Of a stretch of 20,670 bases of DNA, positions 8,273 to 15,385 are shown piece after piece. The notes under the pieces were generated by a model, which saw only the letters and a program-made list of their open reading frames with translations, did not search any database and had not been told where the DNA came from. The stretch comes from Bacteroidota bacterium. Lineage in GTDB: Bacteria; Bacteroidota; Bacteroidia; Bacteroidales; Dysgonomonadaceae. Location: positions 1-20,670 of the forward strand of contig JAEZZZ010000136.1 of assembly GCA_023418255.1 (NCBI GenBank). The letters run 5' to 3'. The first letter of the stretch is position 1, and the number at the start of each line of letters is the position of its first letter. Made by a program: the position numbers and the translations under genes.

Positions 8273-8643
8273 TGTGTATTGTTATTGTTTGTCATCATTA
8301 TTATTCATTTCTTTTGTCTTGATACAAAAGAAACGAACCAAAGAATAAATCAAGACTGCACAAACTTGCGTGACCCACCAAACGCCTTGGTCGCTACTAA
8401 AATATAAATAACTAAATAAATTTAGCTTAGACAGCTTCTCTTTTTCACGAACCCTTTGGTCAGTGGGTGCTCCACGCGTCTTATTGGTCTTCAGTTTCTT
8501 ATATCGATACAGTAAGTTTTTATTATTTTTATTATTTTTATTATTGTTTTTTTACTCATTCCTTTTAGTCTAATTTGTCGTGAGCGAAGCGAATGATGTC
8601 TGCCCAACCTTTATCGTTCCGGCAAGCGAAGCTTCGTCGTGAT
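8273..8643 (-). other. tetR-tolC spacer with inverted and tandem repeats
   Basis: The spacer of 371 bp has no credible gene. At 8308-8333 is a perfect 10-bp inverted repeat (TTTCTTTTGT, 6-nt loop, ACAAAAGAAA). A 14-bp palindrome CTAAATAAATTTAG is at 8412-8425. At about 8516-8542 the nine-base unit TTTTTATTA is repeated three times. The conserved-looking stretch beside the first inverted repeat (GAAACGAACCAAAGAA, 8331-8346) resembles dispersed intergenic repeats I recall from other Bacteroidota genomes, but I cannot verify that here. The stretch could hold a promoter or leader for the efflux genes. Confidence 0.45.
8308..8333. repeat. perfect 10-bp inverted repeat upstream of tolC
   Basis: TTTCTTTTGT at 8308-8317 and ACAAAAGAAA at 8324-8333 are exact reverse complements around a six-base loop, CTTGAT. 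The repeat lies 35 bp before the start of the TolC-type gene. It has no T-run on either side, so it is not a standard intrinsic terminator. It could be a dispersed repeat, an mRNA stem in the tolC leader or a binding site. Confidence 0.5.
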
Positions 8644-8666
8644 TCACTTCTTCACTTCTTCACTTC
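8643..8666. repeat. three tandem 8-bp repeats across the tetR stop codon
   Basis: TTCACTTC occurs three times in direct succession and covers the last codons and the stop (8644-8646) of the TetR gene. The unit length is not a multiple of three, so gain or loss of a copy could shift the C-terminal frame and move the stop. Confidence 0.6.
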
Positions 8667-9258
8667 TCTCTTCCAACATCAGCATAATCCATTCGGGGAT
8701 TTTCTTTTTTCGTTCCAAAATAAAGGCTTCAAAGTCCTCTTCTTTCAACAATCCGGACGAAATGAAAAGCGGCTTGGAAATAAACGGAAAAATGGCTAAA
8801 CTGATGACATTCATCACAAAATCTTGTGTCGAAATATTAAAATTTCGTTCATCCAATTGATGCTGAATAACATTTTCGGTCATCAGTCGTGCGCTTTTTA
8901 AAATTGGCTCAAATAGCGTCTTGTTCGAGCGTACTTCGTTGAGCACAAAAATCGGTAAATCGGGATTTTCCAACAGCAAATCGACGTAATGATTGACCAA
9001 TGTGCTGATTTTTTCTTCCAGCGGAATATGTTCATCCGACAGTAGTGGCGTCAATATGCCGAACATCTGCGTGAATTTATCTTGAATAATGATGCGAAAC
9101 AGATTTTCTTTGCTTCTGAAATAATAATTTAGCAGTGCGAGGTTCAACCCCGCTTCTTCGGCAATATCGCGTGTGCGCGTAGCCGCGTATCCCTTTTGTG
9201 TAAATACTTTTTTAGCGACTTCAATGATTTTTTCTTCCGTACTTTTCTCCTTTTTCAT
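8644..9258 (-). CDS. TetR/AcrR-family transcriptional repressor
   Basis: This 204-residue regulator has the N-terminal TetR helix-turn-helix at about 8-55 (KIIEVAKKVFTQKGYAATRT, then DIAEEAGLNLALLNYYFRSK). The rest is a variable helical ligand-binding domain. It lies upstream of and on the same strand as the TolC, HlyD and ABC genes. It is therefore the likely ligand-responsive repressor of the efflux operon and of itself. A 29-bp inverted repeat covering the -33 box of its promoter (9305-9333) supports autoregulation. The natural ligand is unknown. The start at 9258 fits family length and the promoter position. Confidence 0.88.
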   Translation of the reverse strand: MKKEKSTEEKIIEVAKKVFTQKGYAATRTRDIAEEAGLNLALLNYYFRSKENLFRIIIQDKFTQMFGILTPLLSDEHIPLEEKISTLVNHYVDLLLENPDLPIFVLNEVRSNKTLFEPILKSARLMTENVIQHQLDERNFNISTQDFVMNVISLAIFPFISKPLFISSGLLKEEDFEAFILERKKKIPEWIMLMLEERSEEVKK

Positions 9259-9281
9259 CCTAATTTATTTTTATGAAGATG

Positions 9282-9313
9282 CAAAAATAGGCATTCTTTT
9301 TGTTTTAAACAAA
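9282..9313 (-). promoter_or_regulatory. tetR promoter, Bacteroidota type
   Basis: On the minus strand TTTG (9313-9310) is followed by a 20-nt spacer and TATTTTTG (9289-9282). This matches the -33/-7 pattern of Bacteroidota housekeeping promoters. The start point would fall near 9275, giving a short leader of about 17 nt before the ATG at 9258. Confidence 0.65.
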
Positions 9314-9333
9314 TGATTAAAATATTTGTTTAA
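9305..9333. promoter_or_regulatory. probable TetR operator (29-bp inverted repeat)
   Basis: TTAAACAAAT (9305-9314) and ATTTGTTTAA (9324-9333) form a perfect 10-bp inverted repeat around a nine-base spacer. The right size for a TetR dimer, it covers the -33 element of the tetR promoter, so binding would block RNA polymerase. The assignment is inferred from symmetry and position. Confidence 0.6.
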
Positions 9334-9445
9334 TTCTGGTCAAAAAAAACACTAATTTATAGAATTTTTATCCTACATTATCTTATATATGCTGTTGTCA
9401 CATGTTTTTGAACAGTAATTGTGTCGTTATTTTAATAAAAAACTG

Positions 9446-9453
9446 TACTTTTG
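9446..9453 (+). promoter_or_regulatory. -7 box for the DUF4382 gene
   Basis: TACTTTTG matches TAnnTTTG and lies 20 bp before the ATG at 9474, so the leader would be only about 15 nt. No well-spaced -33 TTG is evident. The nearest is 24 nt upstream, at 9419-9421. Confidence 0.45.
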
Positions 9454-9473
9454 CTCTAAATATTACCATTAAA

Positions 9474-10286
9474 ATGAGAAGAATACTTTTTATCATTCTG
9501 CTGTTCAGTTTCTTAATTGTTCGGTGCTCAAGAGAGGACGCAAGCCATGATGCTGCACGGCTACGTTTTAGTATTACGGCAACACCTGCCGATACCATCA
9601 ATGAATTGTTTGTGGATATTCAACAAATTGAGGTTATGACTCACAATGATGATGACAATTCCGAAGAGTGGATCCCGCTAAAATTTTCGGGAAAGAGGTG
9701 GGATATGAAAAAACTTTCCAACGGTGAACAGGTGCAACTTTCTGACCAGTTTTTTCCTGCCAACAAAACAATTCAAAAAGTGAAAATTATTTTTGGAGAC
9801 AACAATAAAATATTGACAACCAAAGGAGAAAAGCAATTGAACATCCCAACAAAAATCGAGAATGGAGCGATCGTGGATGTTGTAGTGCATCTTGATCCTT
9901 CTGTGATTTGTAGTGTGATAATTGATCTTCACAATGTAGTGGCAGATAACAAAGCAACCGGAAGTTATTTACTTGATCCATTCATTCGCATTTATCCTGA
10001 AACCTTTGGAGGTTCGCTAACGGGTGTGGTGACACCTCCCGAAGCGCGTGCTCGGATAAAAATAACGAACAATAAACCACAGCCCGATACACTTGTTTCA
10101 TTTCCCAATTTTGACGGAAAATTTTTATATAGAGGCTTGGAAGGGGGCGAATGGAAAGTGCATGTGTTGGCACATCCATTATCCGGTTTTCGCGACACTG
10201 TTTTTATTGATTCGATAGAAATCGGGAAAGTCAATCAGTTGCGTTCCGGAGCCATTTATTTAAAACCAATCAATCCTCTAAAATGA
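9474..10286 (+). CDS. DUF4382 domain-containing putative lipoprotein
   Basis: The 270-residue product begins with a membrane signal (MRRILFIILLFSFLIVRC) that ends in Cys18. The residue before the cysteine is Arg, unusual for a lipobox, so lipidation is probable but not certain. Residues about 27-165 fit DUF4382: RLRFSITATPAD, FVDIQQIEV, an Asn/Asp-rich turn, a WIPL strand, FGDNN and a late SYLLDPFIRI strand. Residues about 175-265 look like a second beta-sandwich (GSLTGVVTPPEARARIKI...) of the carboxypeptidase-regulatory kind. The function of the family is unknown; in Bacteroidota these are cell-surface or periplasmic proteins. The ATG at 9474 was chosen over one at 9402 because it starts directly at the signal sequence and lies after the -7 box. 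Confidence 0.8.
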   Translation: MRRILFIILLFSFLIVRCSREDASHDAARLRFSITATPADTINELFVDIQQIEVMTHNDDDNSEEWIPLKFSGKRWDMKKLSNGEQVQLSDQFFPANKTIQKVKIIFGDNNKILTTKGEKQLNIPTKIENGAIVDVVVHLDPSVICSVIIDLHNVVADNKATGSYLLDPFIRIYPETFGGSLTGVVTPPEARARIKITNNKPQPDTLVSFPNFDGKFLYRGLEGGEWKVHVLAHPLSGFRDTVFIDSIEIGKVNQLRSGAIYLKPINPLK

Positions 10287-10415
10287 ATCTATGTGAAAAA
10301 TGAATTAAAGGTATTTTTCCCTGTTCAATATCTCTTTTTCGTGAATAAATTAGGCAGGTCAATAAATTTAATGTATTTTCACATGCTGCATTATTCATTG
10401 TATGTCTAACTTTAT

Positions 10416-10423
10416 TATCTTTG
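10416..10423 (+). promoter_or_regulatory. -7 box for the SPOR-lipoprotein gene
   Basis: TATCTTTG is an exact match to TAnnTTTG, 42 bp before the ATG at 10465. It would give a leader of about 35 nt. It lies inside the upstream extension of the open frame, which supports the downstream start. Confidence 0.55.
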
Positions 10424-10464
10424 CGATAACTATTTCGATTTTCAACTTAAAACAAAGAATCAAA

Positions 10465-10980
10465 ATGAAAAAAACATTTCCATTATTGATAGCCCTTGTT
10501 ACGATGCTGATATTTGGAACATCGTGCAAACCAAAGCAAAGTGCGTACAAGCAGGTATATGAGGCTGCAAAACAACGCGAACTACAAGAGGCAGCTTCGC
10601 AACCCACCACCGTTGTAAAAGATGCCAGTCCACTTCCTCCGGTAGAGGTATCGGTACGAAAAGAAAAGGTTGAGCCTGTATATGCTACAGATGCTGCCGG
10701 ATTGAAAAAATATAATGTCGTAGTTGCTTCACTAAGTGTTAAACTAAACGCGGAATCTTTGAAAGAAAGAATGCAAAACGAAGGTTACGATGTAATTTTA
10801 GCACAAAATGAACAAGGAATGTATCGTGTTATTGTTGCAAGTTACGACGATAAAGATGCAGCCGTAATGAAACGCGACGAAATATATAACCGCTATTCGT
10901 CGATGGGCAATACTGCTTATTTACGTAAAACGTATGGTGTCCCCTTTAACGATTTATGGATACTGGATAGACAATTTTAA
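10465..10980 (+). CDS. SPOR-domain lipoprotein
   Basis: This 171-residue protein has a lipoprotein signal ending in FGTSC (Cys21). A low-complexity linker rich in Gln, Glu, Ala and Pro follows, to about residue 80. A C-terminal SPOR domain lies at about 85-165 (KYNVVVASLSVKLNAESL, GYDVILAQNEQGMYRVIVAS, then a DAAVMKRDEI helix). SPOR domains bind denuded glycan strands of peptidoglycan, usually at division sites, so an envelope or division role is likely. Such short lipoproteins are common in Bacteroidales. It is transcribed from its own promoter and ends at a strong terminator 25 bp downstream. Confidence 0.85.
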   Translation: MKKTFPLLIALVTMLIFGTSCKPKQSAYKQVYEAAKQRELQEAASQPTTVVKDASPLPPVEVSVRKEKVEPVYATDAAGLKKYNVVVASLSVKLNAESLKERMQNEGYDVILAQNEQGMYRVIVASYDDKDAAVMKRDEIYNRYSSMGNTAYLRKTYGVPFNDLWILDRQF

Positions 10981-11000
10981 TGACTTTTTAATACGTGTTA

Positions 11001-11041
11001 AAAAGGGCTGCCCGTTTTCAACAAATTGGGCAGCCTTTTTT
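11001..11041 (+). terminator. intrinsic terminator after the SPOR gene
   Basis: GGCTGCCC (11006-11013) and GGGCAGCC (11028-11035) form an 8-bp GC-rich stem with a 14-nt loop, followed by six T residues and preceded by a run of A. It ends 7 bp before the next start codon, so the next gene may be transcribed by read-through or from a promoter within this short region. Confidence 0.85.
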
Positions 11042-11048
11042 CCATAAT

Positions 11049-11807
11049 ATGAAAATAACGTTTTTAGGGACAGGCACATCCACCGGAGTGCCCGAAATTG
11101 GTTGTCGTTGTATTGTGTGTCAATCATTGGACAATAAAGATAAACGCCGACGAGCATCTATAAAGATAGAAATGAACGAAAAAAATATCTTTATCGATTG
11201 TTCTCCGGATTTTCGGGAGCAAACAATGCTGCTGCCATTCAAAAAAATTGATGCCATTCTCATTACCCACGAGCACTATGATCATACCGGCGGTATTGAT
11301 GATTTGCGTCCTTTTACACGATTTAATCCGGTAGATTTGTATGCCGAAACACGCGTTTCCAAAATATTAAAAGAGCGTCTCTACTACTGTTTTGTTTCGC
11401 ATAAATATGGAGGCGTGCCCGAGCTTAGGCTGCATGATGTGTTGGTTGATATTCCATTTTTTATTGGAAACATTTTCATTACGCCAATTCGAGTGATGCA
11501 TCACAAATTGCCAATATTGGGATATAGAGTAGGGGATATGGTCTATTTAACCGACCTAAAAACATTGCCGGAGAAAGAATTAAAAAAACTTGAAGGCTTG
11601 AAAGTACTTATCATCAGTGCTTTGAGAAAGGAAGAACATTTGTCGCATCAGAACTTGTCACAAGCCATTGCTTTGGCTAAACGCATCGGGGCGCAAATCA
11701 CCTATTTTACGCACATGAGTCACCACATGGGACTGCATGAAGAGGTGTCAAAAGAGCTTCCGCCCGGATTTTATTTTGCATACGATGGTTTGGAGATAGA
11801 AATCTAA
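11049..11807 (+). CDS. PhnP/RNase Z-like MBL-fold metallo-hydrolase
   Basis: The 252-residue cytoplasmic protein shows a complete metallo-beta-lactamase fold. It begins ITFLGTGTSTGVPEIG, then has a CRCIVC cysteine cluster at 19-24 like the structural zinc site of PhnP. HEHYDH at 74-79 is the HxHxDH metal motif, and further metal ligands are the Asp in YLTDLK and the His in YFTHMSHHMGLH. PhnP itself is a cyclic phosphodiesterase of the C-P lyase pathway, but no phn genes are nearby. The substrate here is therefore open; a phosphodiester is a reasonable guess. The ATG at 11049 is preferred because the 18-codon upstream extension runs through the terminator hairpin. Confidence 0.85.
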   Translation: MKITFLGTGTSTGVPEIGCRCIVCQSLDNKDKRRRASIKIEMNEKNIFIDCSPDFREQTMLLPFKKIDAILITHEHYDHTGGIDDLRPFTRFNPVDLYAETRVSKILKERLYYCFVSHKYGGVPELRLHDVLVDIPFFIGNIFITPIRVMHHKLPILGYRVGDMVYLTDLKTLPEKELKKLEGLKVLIISALRKEEHLSHQNLSQAIALAKRIGAQITYFTHMSHHMGLHEEVSKELPPGFYFAYDGLEIEI

Positions 11808-12191
11808 ATGCATTATAAATTCATTGTAATTGTTTATGTGTGTCCTGTTTTAAAACATCTTTTATCTTTTTTAACTATATATGATGCAACAAGCATGTAT
11901 TTTGCACATCTATATTAAGAAAAGAGCATCTCTAATTTAGATTTATAACTGAATATGACAAATAAAGAGTTGTAGAACTCGCTCGGAGATTGTATCTTTG
12001 ATTGAATTTTTCTGCAATTAAACTTTTTAGAAAGATAGAAGTCAAATTGCTGGTATAATATACCTGACATAGAGTATTTGTTTATTGCAGTATAATGTAT
12101 TGTTTTTCAGTAGATTCATATTGATAAAGCAATAAAAAGACAAAAGACATATAAAAAGGAATTAAACAACACTAAAATAAGGGACACCACT
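11808..12191 (+). other. AT-rich intergenic region and long leader of the Trp/Tyr-repeat gene
   Basis: The 384-bp stretch has no credible gene on either strand. Its only clear signal is a promoter at 11970-12000, which would make a leader of about 185 nt before the ATG at 12192. I see no strong hairpin, known riboswitch pattern or repeat in the leader. Confidence 0.5.
11970..12000 (+). promoter_or_regulatory. promoter of the Trp/Tyr-repeat protein gene
   Basis: TTG (11970-11972), a 20-nt spacer and TATCTTTG (11993-12000) match the Bacteroidota consensus well. Transcription would start near 12007 and probably continues through the porin-like gene to the terminator at 15197. Confidence 0.65.
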
Positions 12192-13493
12192 ATGAAAACA
12201 AAAAAACGAATCATTGCCGGTTTGCTGATGCTTGCCCCCTTTTGGTGCTTCGCACAAGAATGGGACGACATCTACGCAGACCCTGTGCAAGAACAAGTGA
12301 TTAAAAAAGAAAGAACAAGCCAGCCACAAAAGAAAAAAATTGTGGTGGTGCAAGGCAGTGCTGACAATATGTTCGTTAGAGCTAACGGAAGAGATATTGA
12401 CGAGTACAATCGTCGCCATCTTAGAAATTCAGATACCCTATATGATAACGCCGAGGCTTCAAATTACAAACAGTATGAGTACACCGACCGAATTGTACGA
12501 TTTCACGATCCGGAGTCAAGTGTAAAAATTACCGGGGCCGATGAAGTCACTGTTTATGTGGGAGACGATCTCTACACGGAATACTATCAAAGTAGAGGCA
12601 ACAACACCAATTTATATATTGGTTGGGGATTTAACAGTTATTATCCTTGGTACGATTCATGGTATGATCCGTGGTATTACAGTCGCTGGCATTCACCATG
12701 GTATTATAGCCGTTGGTACGATCCTTGGTATTATCATTATGCAGGTTGGTATAGCCCATGGTACTACAGTCGCTGGTATTCGCCATGGTACTATGGAGGA
12801 TGGTATGATCCGTGGTATTATGGATACAGTTACGGTGGAGGATACTATCACGGCTACTATGATGGATATTATTCTGGATTAGGTCATGGTAGCCATGCCG
12901 GAAGAAGTTCGGGTACATACAGAACAAGTTATGCTAACGCGAACAGAGCATCTACAATGAATCGATATAGCAGCAATCGATCAACTTCATATAGAAGTTC
13001 AGGAAGTTATCGAAACTCTGCGTCTCGAAGTGAAAACAGCATACGAAGAGTTGGTACTGGTAGTTATGACAATGTACGTCGAAGTGGTTCCTCATCACGC
13101 ACACGCATTATTGACAATTCAGGAAGAACTTATGATGCGCGCACAGGACGCATTATAGAAGGTCCATCCGTAAATCAAACCGGACGTTCAAGTGTTCGAT
13201 ATAACAATCAAGGAACGGGTACCCCCATGCAAAGAAACTCCGTTTATCAACGTAGTAACTCTTCATCACATTCGCGCAGCTACTCTGCCCCGTTAGAAAG
13301 TCGTTCGTCACGCACATATTCTGCTCCGGCAAGTTCGTCGAATCGCAGTTCAAGCTATTCCTCACCGAGTAGAAGTTCTTCAACCGGTAGCCGTTCGTCT
13401 TCTTCGTTTGGTTCATCATCATCGAGTAGTCGAAGCTCTTCATCGGGTTCTTATCGTAGCAGCAGTGGAAGAAGCAGTGGCGGACGCAGATAA
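12192..13493 (+). CDS. secreted Trp/Tyr-repeat, Ser-rich protein of unknown function
   Basis: I do not recognise a named family. The 433-residue product has a signal peptide (MKTKKRIIAGLLMLAPFWCFAQ) and is probably exported. Residues 25-145 form a moderately ordered region (KKKIVVVQGSADNMFVRANG, YTDRIVRFHDPESSV, VTVYVGDDLYTEYY). Residues 152-210 hold six to seven copies of a roughly nine-residue motif PWYY(S/G)RW(Y/H)(D/S). A Gly/Tyr/His stretch follows to about 235. The remaining ~195 residues are low-complexity Ser, Arg, Tyr and Asn, ending in RSSGGRR. No Cys lies in the repeats. It is probably co-transcribed with the OmpP1/FadL-type gene 58 bp downstream. A role at the cell surface or outer membrane is inferred only from the signal peptide and this pairing. 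Confidence 0.8.
   Translation: MKTKKRIIAGLLMLAPFWCFAQEWDDIYADPVQEQVIKKERTSQPQKKKIVVVQGSADNMFVRANGRDIDEYNRRHLRNSDTLYDNAEASNYKQYEYTDRIVRFHDPESSVKITGADEVTVYVGDDLYTEYYQSRGNNTNLYIGWGFNSYYPWYDSWYDPWYYSRWHSPWYYSRWYDPWYYHYAGWYSPWYYSRWYSPWYYGGWYDPWYYGYSYGGGYYHGYYDGYYSGLGHGSHAGRSSGTYRTSYANANRASTMNRYSSNRSTSYRSSGSYRNSASRSENSIRRVGTGSYDNVRRSGSSSRTRIIDNSGRTYDARTGRIIEGPSVNQTGRSSVRYNNQGTGTPMQRNSVYQRSNSSSHSRSYSAPLESRSSRTYSAPASSSNRSSSYSSPSRSSSTGSRSSSSFGSSSSSSRSSSSGSYRSSSGRSSGGRR
12645..12821 (+). repeat. degenerate 27-bp tandem repeat encoding PWYY..W motifs
   Basis: The DNA encodes successive units PWYDSWYD, PWYYSRWHS, PWYYSRWYD, PWYYHYAGWYS, PWYYSRWYS and PWYYGGWYD, then PWYYGYS. Most units are 27 bp, with one of 24 and one of 33 bp, and repeats of the type CCATGGTA(T/C)TA are visible in the DNA. 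All length changes are whole codons, so the frame is preserved. Confidence 0.8.
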
Positions 13494-13551
13494 AACATAA
13501 GCGTGTCGTCTCCAATCCATGCACATCTTATCATTTAAATTAGCATAAACA

Positions 13552-15147
13552 ATGAAAAAAATATTTTATTTATTTCTCACATTTATATCATTCGCTTCCT
13601 TAGCATATTCCCAAGGTGAAGTAGAAGCCTTGACATATTCAAAAAATGATTTGTTTGGCACAGCTCGTTCCATGTCGATGGCAGGAGCGTTTGGCGCGTT
13701 AGGTGGCGATCAAACTGCCATCTCTATTAATCCTGCAGGCATTGGGGTTTATCGCACTTCGGAGATTGTGGGAACCTTGGGAATAGTTTCTACTTCAATA
13801 AATTCATCAAGTAAGACGCTTTCCAATAATGATTTTTCAATGACAAATTTTGGATTTGTCGGACACATACCCACTCGAAACGATATGTTCGCGAACATAA
13901 ATGTCGGGTTTACATATAATAGACATAACGCGTTCAATAGCGAACTTCATGCGTCAGGAAGTTCAAACAGTCGATTAATCGATTACATCGTGAATAGAAC
14001 CAATGCTGCCAATGATGGTAAGGGAATTCAACCGTCATTTTTAGAACGTGTCAAAAACAAACCAGAACCCTTTATTCATGAGCCCTGGGTATCGGTATTA
14101 GGATACAACGGATATCTAATCAATCCCGAATTGTCTGGAACAGATTTTACAGGCTATTACAGCGGTTTAGATACCCATGGCGAAACACCAATGAAACAGG
14201 TAAAGATGAAAGAGAGAGGACACATTGACACGTATGACTTTACCGTCGGAACTTCGATTGGCCATAAGATAAATCTTGGATTGGCCATATCCGTTTACGA
14301 TCTTCGCCATACCGCCACACGCGACTATTTAGAAGATTATAAAAGTGGAGGATATACGCTTTCCAACTATTCAGAAACAAAAGGAGCCGGAGTAGGTGCA
14401 AAGTTTGGCATCATCTTTCGACCCATCAACGAAATTCGTTTGGGAGTTGCATATCACACGCCCATCTTTTATAGTATGACAGAATCTTATTCGGGACGAA
14501 TTGACCACGATTTGAAAGCTTATGTGCTAGATGCAAACTATAAGAGTGACTACCTTGATTCCGGTATTTATACAGAAGATTACAATTTGCAAACACCAGG
14601 TAAATGGATTGTGAGCTTAGCGGGCGTATTGGCAAAAAGATGTATTATCAGTGTCGATTATGAAATGACCAATTACAAACAGATGAAATTGGAGCTGCCG
14701 GCACATATTGAAGCACTTGAGCCCTCTAAATGGTTTGAATACGACAACGAGTATATAAGAGAAGACCATCGAATAGCATCCACCGTGAAAGTGGGAATGG
14801 AGTATCGATTTACGCCACAATTTTCCGGGCGATTGGGTTATGCTTGGATGCAAAATCCTTACAATGCTGACTTTGTTAAACGTGGTAATGCCGCTCTACC
14901 TCAATATAGGGCGAACACTGGCTATAAGATGATTGGCGATGCCAACTATTTCACGGGTGGATTCGGATATCGTTTCAATCAACATTTCTTCATGGATTTG
15001 GCGTTGGTATATAAAACACAATCTGACGATTTGTATCCTTATCCAAACATTAGTGATGATGCGGGTAATATTGTCGTGGAAGGATCACCTATTTCTATTA
15101 AAAACAACTCTTTACGAGGATTACTGACATTGGGATATAAGTTTTAG
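13552..15147 (+). CDS. OmpP1/FadL-family outer-membrane protein
   Basis: This 531-residue protein has a signal peptide (MKKIFYLFLTFISFASLAYSQ). The N-terminal hatch motif typical of OmpP1/FadL/TodX proteins follows: FGTARSMSMAGAFGALGGDQ, then AISINPAGIGVYR. Alternating amphipathic strands rich in Gly, Tyr and Phe continue to the end. The chain ends in LGYKF, and a C-terminal aromatic residue is usual for a BamA-inserted beta-barrel. FadL-type barrels import hydrophobic compounds, and Bacteroidota members are often annotated as hemin receptor or transport protein without evidence for the substrate. It follows the Trp/Tyr-repeat gene by 58 bp with no terminator between them. Confidence 0.85.
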   Translation: MKKIFYLFLTFISFASLAYSQGEVEALTYSKNDLFGTARSMSMAGAFGALGGDQTAISINPAGIGVYRTSEIVGTLGIVSTSINSSSKTLSNNDFSMTNFGFVGHIPTRNDMFANINVGFTYNRHNAFNSELHASGSSNSRLIDYIVNRTNAANDGKGIQPSFLERVKNKPEPFIHEPWVSVLGYNGYLINPELSGTDFTGYYSGLDTHGETPMKQVKMKERGHIDTYDFTVGTSIGHKINLGLAISVYDLRHTATRDYLEDYKSGGYTLSNYSETKGAGVGAKFGIIFRPINEIRLGVAYHTPIFYSMTESYSGRIDHDLKAYVLDANYKSDYLDSGIYTEDYNLQTPGKWIVSLAGVLAKRCIISVDYEMTNYKQMKLELPAHIEALEPSKWFEYDNEYIREDHRIASTVKVGMEYRFTPQFSGRLGYAWMQNPYNADFVKRGNAALPQYRANTGYKMIGDANYFTGGFGYRFNQHFFMDLALVYKTQSDDLYPYPNISDDAGNIVVEGSPISIKNNSLRGLLTLGYKF

Positions 15148-15165
15148 ATATGATTTATTTTGTTT

Positions 15166-15197
15166 GAAAAAGGCCGACCATCATGTCGGCTTTTTTT
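15166..15197 (+). terminator. intrinsic terminator after the OmpP1/FadL-type gene
   Basis: GCCGAC (15173-15178), loop CATCAT and GTCGGC (15185-15190) are followed by seven T residues and preceded by A residues. It lies 26-50 bp after the stop codon and should end the two-gene transcript. Confidence 0.85.
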
Positions 15198-15326
15198 CGG
15201 TATGATAGGCATGACATGTATTTGTGCTGAATATCCATTTGAAAACATAAATGTTGACGAACTTTATTGCTTTTTGTTCATGAAAACTATCAAATTCTTT
15301 ATCCCTTTGTTTTCCATCGATTTTTC

Positions 15327-15360
15327 TTTGAGTTTTATAGGAAAAAATCATGTACCTTTG
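15327..15360 (+). promoter_or_regulatory. panB promoter
   Basis: TACCTTTG (15353-15360) matches TAnnTTTG. TTTG at 15327-15330 lies 22 nt upstream, slightly longer than the usual spacer. The leader would be about 19 nt before the ATG at 15386. Confidence 0.5.
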
Positions 15361-15385
15361 CACACACAACCAAACATATATTTTC

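Noticed and set aside
12645..12821. CRISPR-like array
   Set aside because: The repeats are in frame, degenerate, without unique spacers, and encode the PWYY..W units of a protein.
12631..12927. Minus-strand open frame within the Trp/Tyr-repeat region
   Set aside because: Its repetitive His/Asn/Thr composition is the antisense shadow of the repeats in the real gene.
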